Origin: Adiantum capillus-veneris
Lineage: Eukaryota > Streptophyta > Polypodiopsida > Polypodiales > Pteridaceae
Assembly (NCBI GenBank): GCA_014529385.2
Contig: CM043942.1
Coordinates: forward strand, 5,232,501-5,296,500
Reading direction: 5' to 3'
Length of the DNA: 64,000 bases
In this document: piece by piece, positions 10,556 to 21,152 of the stretch
Layout of the letters: each line of letters opens with the position of its first letter
Position numbering within the stretch: position 1 is the stretch's first letter
Translations under genes and position numbers: made by a program
The notes under the pieces: model-generated
What the model saw: only the letters and a program-made list of their open reading frames with translations
Told to the model about the DNA's origin: nothing
The model's database searches: none

Positions 10556-12440
10556 CCTGACAAAGAAGCGGATTCCATTCCATTGGGGGTCTGGACAAAA
10601 ACAAGCTTTCGAAAAGCTTAAGTATCTACTCAGTCACTGACCTGTTCTCACCGTCCCTGATCTTCGCAAACCTTTCAAGGTATACTGCGATGCATCTGGA
10701 GATTGTGTAGGAGCAGTTTTGAACCAAGAGGGTCACGCGATAGCCTATGAAAGTCGGCGCCTTAAAGATGCAGAGTTGCATGCCTCCATATACGAAAAAG
10801 AGCTAATGGCAATAATTCATGCTCTTTCCATTTGGAAACACTATCTATTAGGAGCTGATTTTATTATTAAGACAGATCATCAAAGTCTTCGCTACTTTCT
10901 CACACAGAGAAAGTTATCAGAAAAGCAGATGAGATGGGCCAACTTTCTTTCAATGTTTCATTTTCAGATTTTACACACTTCTGGAACAAAGAATGCAGTT
11001 GCAGATGCTCTCTCCAGGCGTCCAAAGATCAATGCACTAACAACCATTTATCATGAGGAACTAGAATCTCTCAGCGAGATGTATCCTCAAGATCCAGACT
11101 TCGCCACAATTTGGGCAGATCTTCAAGCTGGTCACTCAAAGCCACCTTATTCTATCAGGGATAATACACTCTATCGTCAACAAGCAATATGCATAGCTCA
11201 GCCCTTACGACAAAAGGTGATGGATGAAGCATATAATTCTCCTTATGCCGGGCATTGGGGAATTGCTTCCACCACTAGTGCCCTCGAAAGGTATTTCTTT
11301 TGGCCAACACTCCGTGCGGACATTGAAAAATATGTACGTGAGTGTTTAGTCTGCCAAAAGGTAAAATATGACAGACATAAAGTTTATGGCAAGCTTCAGC
11401 CGCTCCCTGTGCCTAACACGCCATGGGAAAGTACTGCCACGGATTTTATTACGGATCTTCCTCGATCCAAGAATGGAAATGATGCAATCTGGACTATAGT
11501 AGACAGATTCAGTAAGCAAGCCCATTTTCTTCCAGTAAAGAAGACGATCAAAGCTGATCACATGGCTAGAATATTTCTAGCTCAGATTTTTAAACACCAT
11601 GGATTGCCAAAGACTATTGTGAGCGACAGAGATCCCCGCATGACTAGTCTATTTTAGCAGGCATTGTTCGAAAACTTGGGAACTAAGCTTGATTTTTCAT
11701 CAGCTTATCATCCTCAAACAGATGGTCAAAGCGAAATCGCTAATGCCACTGTTTTAGATCTCCTCGAGTGCTATGTTTCGGAACGACAATCCGAATGGGA
11801 ACAGTACTTACCAATAGTTGAGTTTGCGTATAATAATACCATACATTTCTCAACTGGTAAAGCCCCTTTCGAAATTATTTATGGGAAGCCACTCTTACTT
11901 CCTATTATGGTGACCAAAGAAAACATCTTCGCCGCAGATGAATTTGTGCGCAATATTGATATTGCCCATCAACAAGTAAAGCAAGCGATTCTTCGTACTC
12001 AAGAGCAACAGAAGAGAAAAGCAGACAAGCACAGAAGGAATCTCAATCTTGAAAAAGGACAATATGTCCTGCTTCGGTTTGAGAAAGCTAGATTGAAAAA
12101 GTGGGTCGGCAAAGGGAAAGTTGTCAAACTTTCCCATAGATTTTACGGCCCTTTCAAAATTACAGATAAAGTCAATGATGTGACTTTCAGAGTGGATTTG
12201 CCTTCTAACTCGCGTATCCACAATGCTTTTCATGTCAGTCTCCTCCGACCATATGTTGGACCTCCTCCAGTGGCGCCCCTACAAGAAGATCCTCCAGAAG
12301 TCGAAGAGACTGAGGAAATCCTTCAACCTGAACAGATAATACACCACTCGGAGAGACAACTCAAGTCGGGGAGTCTACATCGAAAGTATTTAGTCAAGTT
12401 CAAGAATTACACTCCTTTAGATGCAAAGTGGATGACTTAG
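10530..12440 (+). pseudogene. Chromovirus RNase H, integrase and chromodomain
   Basis: RNase H: YCDASGDCVGAVL near 10,685, YEKELMAIIHAL near 10,790, TDHQSLRYFL near 10,875. Integrase: zinc site ending CLVCQKVK near 11,345, then catalytic Asp in TATDFITDLP near 11,440, Asp in IVSDRDPRM near 11,625 and Glu in TDGQSEIAN near 11,725. FHVSLLRPY lies near 12,230, and a chromodomain follows (KYLVKFKNY near 12,390). Stops interrupt at 10,638 (TGA), 11,655 (TAG in place of a Trp codon) and 12,438 (TAG in the chromodomain). All catalytic integrase residues are still encoded. Confidence 0.9.
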
Positions 12441-12511
12441 TCCGATCTTAAGGACTACCCTGACATCTTGCACAGTTATGTTGACGCTCTACAGTTGAGG
12501 TCAACTGTTTA

Positions 12512-12524
12512 GAACCAAGAGGGA
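12512..12524 (+). other. Polypurine tract of chromovirus
   Basis: GAACCAAGAGGGA lies immediately before the 3' LTR start, the usual position of the plus-strand primer. Confidence 0.75.
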
Positions 12525-14037
12525 TGTAACTAAGTCAGACTTTGTAAATAATTAATTTATTTACGAGAAAAGAATTATCTAATTAGTTGTGTGCACACCA
12601 GAATAGACCTAGCAGTTCTAAGGCCTCAGGTGAGCCTAAATGCGGGCCACAACACCTCAGAGGGACCTTAGCAGAAATTACCCTGAAGCCCTAGTGATTC
12701 GGAAATCAGGTCTTCAGAAAGGAGTAAGCAGTAGCCTCAGATTTTAGGCTCAGGAAAAATACGCGCGTCAGTACAAGCACATGAATGAGATGGGGTCCTT
12801 AGAACAGTGACCCTAAGGCTAATAAAGCTAATAAAGCCTTAGGGTAAGTTTCGTTAAATTAAATTTAACGGTCCGTGCCCGGCAGGCGGCCGGACAAGTG
12901 TGAACAGGTAAAGGCGGTGCAGTGCAAGTGCGGCATTGCGCCGGCAGACCTTTGGTGTTCTCATAAAAGAATCATTGGTAGCATTTGTTAGTTAGTTGCA
13001 CATTTTTAATTAATGAGCTAGAAGTTTTTAAAGTCAAAAGTTGAATGGTTTTTAAGTTTTTAAAGTAAGTGTGCCAAGTGGCACACTTACCAATGCAAAC
13101 TAACTCTCTCTCACTCTCACTCTCACCCTCTCTCTCTTCCTAGCGCCCCCTCTCCCTGATGGCTATTTAGGAGCCCCCCTCCCCCATTTTCAGGGCTGGC
13201 AGTGCACCTACCCCCCCCCTAATGTGAGCGTGCTCTACGCGGTGGAGCCCTCCATTGAAGCTTGAGAGCAGCCCCTTGCGACATATGTGGTAGCCTTGTG
13301 CTCCCATTGTCAAGAACAAGGGATCTCACAATCATAGACACCTTCTGGTGAAGTTTCATCGCGAGAAGCTGCCGTAGACGCTCTCTTAGCAGAGTGCGGT
13401 TGCTGTAATTCTCTGTTTTCAGCCCCTAATCACCTCGATTAGGGCTGTTTTCAGCAGATCGGCCATAGAAATTCTCTTCTCTCTCCTTATCCTAAGTCTA
13501 CATCAAGTTTGGCGCGATTCCATCGCGAAGAAGACCTCTGTTTCGGCATAGGGGTGTGCACAGGTAAGAATTTCAGGTTATGTGCAGAAAATTACAGCAA
13601 GCATGTGCGTGTGCATTTTGCTTGTTTCTCTTTTGTGTTCGATGCATGAATGAATGAGCATGAAGGCAACACATAACGGAAGATGGACTCTCCTCGGTGA
13701 GAGCTTCCGATGAGCTGTTTTGGAAGATAGACTCTCTTTTCGAGAGCTTCCAACCAGTCTCGCAGAAGATGGGAAGTCCCCTAAGCAGAAAGAAAGTGGA
13801 AACACTTTCTTAGTCAGTAGTCAGAACAGAACAGAAGAAAGAATAGAGGACGGGCGTATGCCCCATTCCTGTGCTTGTAAAGATTCTCCCTTAGTAATAA
13901 AGATATTCTCTTTATGGGGGGGGACCAGCCCATCTTCTGGTCCCCAATGGAGTGTCAAGTTTTCTCTCCCCCTCTAATTCTCTTGAGTATTTGAAGTGCA
14001 ATTAAACGTCATTTTACCCTTCCATATTTTTGTGACA
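12525..14037 (+). repeat. 3' LTR of chromovirus
   Basis: Starts TGTAACTAAG, ends TTTTGTGACA, followed at once by the right GACTC duplication (14,038-14,042). Confidence 0.95.
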
Positions 14038-14042
14038 GACTC

Positions 14043-14484
14043 CATGAGGATCATCTCATGGAATGTGCAGGGATTAGGAGGGCCCCAGTTTCAGCGTCAG
14101 AGAGGTCGGCTACATCGAGAGCTTCAGAGATGCCTTGTGGGTGGTGAGATTGACATTCTTATGCTACAGGAGCATCATCTTTGTGAGAGCCGCATTAGAC
14201 AGTGTGGTCAAATGTTTCGTGATCGCTATGAGACGTTTTGGTCCGCTGCATTTGGACCTCGAGGCACCAAGGGTGGAGTATGTATGACTATTGCGGATTC
14301 TTTGCAGTAGGCCATTGTGGGCAGAGGGATTATTGTGCTAGGCAGGGCTCAGAGGATTATTATGCAGGTTCAGGGTTGTTGCCTGGTGAGCTTCCTGAAC
14401 ATCTACGCACCCAATGTGGCGAGTGCACCTGCAGAGTTTTGGTCTCGCATTGTAGAGCTCTGCCGCAGGCAGAGCAATGGTGCA
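14043..14484 (+). pseudogene. LINE ORF2 endonuclease, N-terminal part (left arm)
   Basis: ATG at 14,044 starts MRIISWNVQGLGG, the first motif of an L1-type APE endonuclease with the catalytic Asn. The metal-binding Glu follows in MLQEHHL. A TAG near 14,308 and a frame change precede GCCLVSFLNIYAPN. LINE sequence stops at the palindrome junction, 14,484, before the GGDFNM motif that the right arm reaches. It continues ORF1 at 6,384 if the chromovirus is removed. Confidence 0.85.
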
Positions 14485-15537
14485 ACTGCTCCTCCAACCA
14501 AGGACTGTCTGGATGCTACTCCTGCATCCTCTGTAAGGAAGAACGCCCCGTTGGAGACGTTGCTGCTCCTCTCTAGCTGCAGCCAGGCGGGCCGTAGACT
14601 CCTGGAGAAATAGCCGACTAAGCTGAGCAAGTCTAGAGGCCACTCTATCAGCAAGAGAGTCCTGCATGTCAAAGCCCTCTGTCCAAATAGCCACCACTCG
14701 CTCTCTGACCGCAGAGTCCAGCAAGACCCTCTCAGGGATGCGAAGCATTGTGCTACCCCTCCTCTGTCTATCTGTCACTGTGAGAATCACTAGTGCATGG
14801 TCCCAAATAGAAGTCCCAGCCAGAATGCAAACTGACCCACCCAAGTCACAAAAGTGGTCACTAGTGTAGAAGCGATCTATTCGAGATAGATTCACTCCTC
14901 CCACTTTGTGGTCTGAACGAGAGAAGGCCAGACTGTCTGGGGGCCTCACAAAGCTAGAATGCTTCCACACATCTGAAACCCGCAGTCATACATAACCTCT
15001 CCCAAGCTTCCAACTCAACTCCATGCACAGTAGTATGGCTACCTCCAATCCTATCAGAGGGGTACTCCAACATGTTGAAGTCACCCCCAATGCACCATTG
15101 CTCTGCCTGCAGTAGAGACTCTACAATGTGAGACTAAAACTCTGCACGTGCACTCGCCACATTGGGCACGTAGATGTTCAGGAAGCCCATGAGGCAACCC
15201 TGAACCTGCATAGTAATCCACTCAGCCCTGCTTGGCACAATAATCCCTCTGCCCACAATGGCCTGCTGCAAAGAATCTGCAATAGTCATACATACCCACC
15301 CTGCATGCCTCTAGGTCCAAATGCAGCGGACCAAAACATCTCATAGCGACCATGCAACATCTAACCACACCGTCTAATGCGGCTCTCACAAAGATGATGC
15401 TCCTTTAGCATAAGAATGTCAATCTCACCACCCACAAGGCATCTCTGAAGCTCTTGACGTAGCCGACCCCTCTGACACTGAAACTGGGACCCTCCTAATC
15501 CCTACACATTCCATGAGATGATCCTCATGGAGTTAGT
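14485..15537 (-). pseudogene. LINE ORF2 endonuclease and start of linker (right arm)
   Basis: Read on the minus strand from the ATG at 15,537 (MRIISW...). The endonuclease continues through a GGDFNM-type motif near 15,090 and NLSRIDRFYTSDHF near 14,880 to the SIWDHALVIL segment carrying the catalytic His. The first part of the linker reaches the palindrome junction. The start region has several stops. RT is absent. Confidence 0.82.
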
Positions 15538-15542
15538 GGGAG

Positions 15543-17585
15543 AAAACAGATGCTGCCACAACAGCCAACCTCACTATCTTTGAGGCCGGTTTGGATGGGG
15601 AGTAATCCGCATTCGAACGACCTCTAGACAAGCGCGAAAGAAGTTATTGTCCCGCCCAAGCCCAAGCCGAGTGTGCAGCTCGAAGGGCTACATCCTCTGT
15701 CCAAGAATCCTCATGTACAAATACATAACAAGGAGGGCTCTGAGTGTCAGCAAACAAATGCACCACAATGTGTCTGCAACCCACTGCATCCTTAGGCGTC
15801 ACGCTGAACTTGGTAAGAGGCCAAAGTGTCTGTACCAAATTAGTCATCCCTAAGTCCCCTGTGTGTACAAATACATAACAAGGAGGGCTCTGAGTGTCAG
15901 CAAACAAATGCACCACAATGTGTCTGCAACCCACTGCATCCTTAGGCGTCACGCTGAACTTGGTAAGAGGCCAAAGTGTCTGTACCAGATTAGTCATCCC
16001 TAAGTCCCCTGTGTGGTGTGAGAACTCGGTAGCCTGAGTCTAGAGCCAATCAAGAACTGTGTGCTGAGTCCACTCTGTGAGATCCCTACCGCACAGCGGA
16101 GAGGAGAAACCCATCGTTGTGTCCAGAACCTCAATGCCTCTAGCTGCAAGAAAGAGGACATGGACTCGAAAGCAAGCCTCTTGCAGGTCAAGAGAAGTCA
16201 CCCAGAAACCGTGTGAAACTTAGTCGAATAAGTCCCAACGTCTACGAATGCCAAAGCTAGTCAAAGCTCTAGGGACTGCTGCAAAAGGAGAAGTCTGCAC
16301 CAAAAAAGGCGGGATCAAGTGGAGTTGTCCCTCTCGAGCCACACGGCTCGTAGCGAAAGCACTACCAAGAGATCGCCTCGCGGCATACGCGTGACCAGTC
16401 CCATCCGTCTGAGGAGGAGTGGTGGAGGGTCGGGAGATGAGGCTATGAGTCCCACCGGGGAGAGAGGAGGGACAGGAGGAGAAGGGGCAGGGAGAGGAGG
16501 CAGGGGAGGCGGAAAGGCAGCGTCTGAGAGAGGAGGGGGTGGAGGTGGAGGAACTGAAGTGGACGAAGCCTCCTCAAGCGGGTCCTGCTAAAGGGAGTCA
16601 AAACGGTTCCCAATCGGAACCCAGTGTTGCTGAGCTACAGAAGGTCGGCCACCAGGGGGAGTAGTGGGGCGAGCCTGCCCCTGTCGACGACAGCCAGGCA
16701 CCTGCTGCCAACCATCAATTGTCTAATCACTGGTCTCAATCCAGGTACCAGCCTGTGCGTACTGTGTGTCTGGCTATTGGGCTTGCTCAGCCTTGGGAGG
16801 CTACACATGCGCTGTGGGTCGAGGTCTCTTGCGAGGACAGGCCTTTGCCAAATGGCCCATCTATCTGCAAATGAAACATTGATTCAGGAGGCCCGAATAC
16901 TCCACGCTCTGACAAAACCAACCCCCACTCACGCGCAGTAGTAGGATGATCTTCGAGAGTGTGGGTGACCCGAACCAGAACACGTACTGAGGGGATGTCG
17001 GCCGCCTTGGCAGCTATAGAGGCTGTCGTGCGAGGTGTCTCCAGGACAGTCCCAATCTTTGAGCCTATCCTGGACAAGAGTGGCAGGTTACTCCCTCCTC
17101 AAACCGGGGAAGCAGATGGAGATGAGAAGGTCTGCTTCCTCTACCAGAACGTCTGTAGCTGAATCAAAACCATCCCCCACGGTCGAAAGTGGGCTCGAAC
17201 TGCTCGGATGGCCAAGGGGATGACGTAAGTCACCTGAAGGCGTTCCACCTCTACGGCAAGGCTCTGTTGGCGAAAGAGCAAGTCGGATGGTGGGCTCTAG
17301 AGGTTCGAGCGAGGGGGCTTCTTGAGAGTCCCTCGGAGGTGGAGCATGAGCCTCCATCAATGTCTGCTACTGTGAGGAAAGGACGAAGTGGCGTCAGCGA
17401 ACGAAGGCCTTCTGCTGGACCAAGCAAGTTGAAGGTGCTGGCGAGACCAGCCAGGCAGGACCAAGAATGGGAGAGCAGGTGGGCAAGGGGCAGTGACCGG
17501 GCAGGACAGGCGGGCAGGTAGGGGGGGAGGGCGGGAGAAGGGGTGGGCACGATGGCGAGCAGGTAGGCGGGCGGGAAGAGCAGCA
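15543..17585 (-). pseudogene. LINE ORF1 (right arm)
   Basis: This is the minus-strand counterpart of 4,168-6,384. A 5' leader with GC-rich pyrimidine runs (17,585-17,360) is followed by DUF4283-like and knuckle regions, the latter damaged by frameshifts (16,787-17,077), then the glycine/proline-rich linker and the C-terminal domain (15,644-16,190). It stops with TAA just before the ORF2 ATG at 15,537, where the left arm has TGA. It is not intact. Confidence 0.75.
15715..16014 (-). repeat. 150-bp in-frame tandem duplication in LINE ORF1 (right arm)
   Basis: GTACAAATACATAACAAGG begins at 15,715 and again at 15,865, period 150 bp, so 50 residues are duplicated in frame. The left arm has one copy (about 6,070-6,220). 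The two copies are nearly identical, so the duplication is recent relative to the arms. Confidence 0.92.
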
Positions 17586-17639
17586 ACAGCGAGCGCGTTC
17601 ACTCACAGCTATGGTGAATACTTACCCTCACATATGCAT

Positions 17640-18360
17640 GTTACAAGACATAGAAACATAAAGCCACCCATGAATACTCCCCCCGCAAATAACCATCGCT
17701 TCCCATTGCAGCAAAGGGACTGGCACCGAGGGAAAGGGCGGAAGACTGAAAACGTTGGCTGCTATGGTTGATCTGTCTTGGATGCTCGCGACGAAGGTCC
17801 AAAATGCCAAGGGGCTTATCTGTAAAAACGTTGGGATGACACCTGGCGCTGGCTAATCTGATCCAAAACGTTGGCTCTACTCCTCCCTTTATAGGGCAAG
17901 ATATTGGCTATAAACTTTTTAAGACCTAGGTAGGGAAAACTATCCACCAACCCAGCAAATTACATCATTAAATGATTTAACTTATGAGTTTTTGACGAGG
18001 GCTTAATTTCGGGTAAAATTGTCGCACATCGGTTGATCCAGGAATCAAATCGACGGAGGGAATGGCTCGTTGGATTCCTCTAACCTAGTACCATATGCGC
18101 GTCATGCCACATGCCCACCGTAGTGTAATAACATTTGTCAAAACGCGTGTATAAACCATTTATGCAAGAGGGTTCGAAAACTGGAAAACCTTATCTAATG
18201 GACTCATCCATACATGTAGGTCCTACGAACAGGCTCACAAAATTGCCGGTACAAATCTTCCTAGGATTCTAGATACTCCTATCTGGGAAGGAGGAGAAAA
18301 CTGGCTCTGGAAGTCAATGAAGCATGTCCATGTGGCACACACAGCCATGTGCACGTGACA
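17640..18360 (-). repeat. 3' LTR of a minus-strand LTR element (LARD-like)
   Basis: On the minus strand it starts TGTCACGTGCAC at 18,360, directly after a purine tract. It matches the split 5' LTR (24,413-24,066 continuing 20,491-~20,170) over most of its length. A TATA-like CTATAAAGG lies near 17,895. The LTR end is not resolved; similarity to the partner fades near 17,700, next to the LINE arm. Confidence 0.7.
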
Positions 18361-18372
18361 TCCCCTCCCGCT
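18361..18372 (-). other. Polypurine tract of the minus-strand LTR element
   Basis: On the minus strand AGCGGGAGGGGA lies immediately before TGTCACG, the expected position upstream of a 3' LTR. It fixes the element's orientation. Confidence 0.7.
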
Positions 18373-20165
18373 TAAGGTGAGGTATTGGTACCAAACCCCA
18401 TGCATGCCATAAGATGGTCTCGGAAGAAGTTCCTTCTAGATGATGTCCTCCACGGTGACTTTTGAAAGAGAGGCTCCCCTGGGTGATGTGGAAATGTCCA
18501 AAACACAAGGATGGTAATGATGCATCTACTTGCAAACAATGGACTCTCTCCTGGATCAACGATGCCCTTGTTGGTTACCAGCAAACAATAACCTTTGATG
18601 CCCCAACTCGAACGGTGTGAACCAAATTGCAAACCTGATGGATACCCGTAGAGCGAATAGTTGGATATGCAAACGCCGATGTCCACAGAAGGTTACCAGC
18701 CAGCCTATGTTGTCTCTACGCGAAAAGATTGGCGAGAGCAACGCCGAATGGGAGATGAAGACGGATGTCCTTTGGAATGCGCGCAAACCATGGCAAGTCT
18801 TCTGTATGATGTCTCATGAAACCGCCAAGTAACTCTTCAAAGATAAGAGGCTCCTCTTGGGGCTTCAACTAGATTGCCAAATGATGGAAGCTCTAGATGA
18901 ATCCTCGTCTCTGCAACGGATGTGGCTACAAATATAGGCTCACGATCCCTGCAAACACCCGCGGTGGTTGCCTCAGATTGGAATCTTTTGGCTCCGGATT
19001 GATGGCTACCAATTGTTAAGAAGATGTAGATGGTGTGGACCCTATGCGTTTTCAAAGATGTGTACAAATCAATGACAATACAATGCCTCCTCTAGAATGA
19101 TTAAATTCTCCCAAGCAGATGGGAGAGATGGTTGTTCAAACAATGTCAAGACTCCAAAGCTAATAGGTTGATCTCGATGGCGTCTTCCTTTGTCGTCACA
19201 GGCCGCTACAAATCCTAATACTCACAATCAACATCTTCATGTTTCTAGTGCATGTCTTCAATGATGCGATCTATCATGATGGCTGCAAATATCCAAGCTA
19301 GGATTTCTTTTATACCAAGATGGTCAAGCGCGCACACCAAGTCAACTATCCTCTCGCAGGCACACCACAACTATAACCCCCGGTATACAGTGTTAGCATT
19401 TCCTATGCTCAAGCCGCACGGTCCTACACGCAATGGCAAGTCTTACACTTCCCTGAGTGAGAAAAACGTCCTTGGACGAAACACTACAACACACTCAAAC
19501 ACGAGAGAAGGAAAAAAATTTCAAAAATTAGCGGATTAGTGCAAAATCTTCAAAGCTCTGATCCTAATGCTAGGTGCACATTGAAATGGTAGATGTAGGT
19601 TTTACACTTCCACAAATCCTTTTCTTTCTTTTCTGATTCCTTTTAGCTTGAATGATGGTTTTCCCTAAAGAGAGGGAACGAGAGAGTGCGATAGAGATGT
19701 GTAGAGGGAGAGAGAAAGAGAGAAGAGGAGAATGACACCCGATGGGGTCCCAACCAACCCTCTCAAGGGCCCCCCACACCGTTGCCGATGTGGTATTTGC
19801 TTTTGATTGCGTAAATGGAATGTACACACATGCAATACCTCAAGTGTAGACTCTACTGACTCGAATGATGACTGTTGGGGTGGTAACTCCTCAAGACGAG
19901 GCACCTCCATGGTTGATTTGATGCACCTTTGGATCCTTCTCGATGTGCGATTGTGGATGGCCACCAAGGGGTAGATTTGGAGCTGAATTGCGCTCCTGAT
20001 GTGAGAGGAATCAAGGTTGAAAGCTGGCACGAAAAACGTTGTAGATCTGTCGCATAAAGCAAGGCTCAAAACGCAGTTAATGATGGAGCAAATGATGGAC
20101 AGCGATGAGAGCATTCGATGCGGCGAGGGAATGGCCGGGAGAGAGGCTCGATGTGCTGCCAAAAG
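18373..20165 (-). mobile_element. Non-coding interior of the minus-strand LTR element
   Basis: About 1.8 kb between the two LTR copies has no capsid, protease, RT or integrase motif on either strand. It contains the block related to 255-870 (19,560-20,165 on the minus strand) with a short CT-rich run. A paired LTR structure with PPT but no coding sequence fits a large retrotransposon derivative that uses proteins in trans; this is inference. No convincing primer-binding site was found. Confidence 0.5.
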
Positions 20166-20491
20166 CTCCGGGCTACAGCAGAGGGACTAGCGTTAGCAAA
20201 GCTGTGGCTCTTCCGAGGAGAATGGGCTAAAAACTGAAAATGTTGGCTGCTATGACTAATCCGGCATGGATGTTCACGATGAAGGTCCAAAACGCCAAGG
20301 GGGTGATATACAAAAACACTGGGCTGATCTATGGCGCTGGCTCATCTGATCCAAAATGCTCGCTCTACTGCTTCTTTTATAGGGCAAGATACTGGTTATA
20401 AAGTTTTTAAGACTTAGGTACGGCAAACTGTCCACCAACCCAACAAGTTGAATCATTAAATGATTTCATTTATAAGTTTTGACCAGGGCTA
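20166..20491 (-). repeat. 5' LTR of the minus-strand element, distal part
   Basis: Matches 17,700-18,000 of the 3' LTR copy: shared TCATTAAATGATTT, TTTATAGGGCAAGATA and (A)CGTTGGCTGCTATG-like phrases. The TATA-like sequence reads CTATAAAAG on the minus strand near 20,380. It is cut at 20,491 by a nested LTR element and resumes at 24,066. Confidence 0.7.
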
Positions 20492-20720
20492 TGTCACGTG
20501 CACATCTAACCCTATGTGCATGTGGACAAGCTACTTCAAGTCTAGGGTTCAGGTCAGCTTAGGAAGTGTTCTAGCACCTTTGTGAGCCTGTGCGCAAGCC
20601 GTGCATGTCCAAGTACTTAAGAGTAGTTGCATATCCTCTGGTTGCACACAGAATGATCATCAGCATGACAGTCAGCACTCATCTTGAGCAAAGTTCGACA
20701 CACTTCCGTTGCACCTTACA
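20492..20720 (+). repeat. 5' LTR of nested gag-protease element
   Basis: Starts TGTCACGTGCAC and ends GCACCTTACA. From TGTGCATGTGGACAAG (20,515) onward it matches 23,871-24,065; the first ~23 bp have no match at the right end. Confidence 0.75.
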
Positions 20721-20732
20721 TTGTATCAAAGC
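20721..20732 (+). other. Degenerate tRNA-iMet primer site
   Basis: TTGTATCAAAGC lies directly after the LTR and differs from TGGTATCAGAGC at two positions. Confidence 0.65.
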
Positions 20733-21063
20733 TTTGGCAGTGTTCTGTATCACTCAAGGAACGAACCACAAGAATTTTTTTTGCTTGTTGCGATCGCACA
20801 TAACCCAAGTCCACTTGGGCGTGTCGATTCCTAATCGTGCTTTTGAAGAGTGACAATTAACCCAAGAAAGAAGGGCTTTTCCAGCCTCCCCTTGTTCCTC
20901 TTTTCACTCATTGAGAGCGGACCGTGCACTTAGCGGCCAGCCAATCGACATGAGGTGGGAAAAAGCAACTTTGGTGTGAGCGCAAGGCCGTCAAGGGGTG
21001 CGCCCGCAGGGAAGAGTCCAGCTCGGGTAAAAGAAAAGCCTTCTCAAACACCGATTGCAAGCT

Positions 21064-21140
21064 AAGGACCTCAAGAACCTCAAGACCTCAAGAACTCAAG
21101 AACCTCAAGAACCCAAGTTCCTCGAGAACTTAAGTACCCA
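21064..21140 (+). repeat. Short (CCTCAAGAA)n minisatellite
   Basis: Imperfect repeats of CCTCAAGAA/ACTCAAGAA precede the gag ATG at 21,153. Confidence 0.8.
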
Positions 21141-21152
21141 AGATCTCAGTGT

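Larger units (their letters stand above)
6388..14037 (+). mobile_element. Complete Ty3/gypsy chromovirus, 7,650 bp
   Basis: All structural parts are visible: two LTRs of 1,514 and 1,513 bp with roughly 98-99% identity by eye, a 5-bp target duplication, a tRNA-iMet-type primer site, a purine tract, and gag-protease-RT-RNaseH-integrase-chromodomain order. It is inserted between ORF1 and ORF2 of the left LINE arm. The coding region carries one early frameshift, five in-frame stops and a deletion inside RT, so it is non-autonomous now despite the young LTRs. Confidence 0.95.
4168..17585. repeat. LINE tail-to-tail inverted duplication, split by a chromovirus
   Basis: The left arm is 4,168-6,387 plus 14,043-14,484, reading rightwards. 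The right arm is 17,585-14,485, reading leftwards. The same order (5' end, zinc-knuckle ORF1, ORF2 endonuclease start) is read inwards from both sides. The junction is at about 14,484, where plus-strand LINE (ending CAGGCAGAGCAATGGTGCA) switches to minus-strand LINE. The right arm extends about 0.6 kb further into ORF2. The arms differ by many substitutions, and each carries a private tandem duplication, so the structure is old. Neither arm contains RT or a LINE 3' end. Confidence 0.8.
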
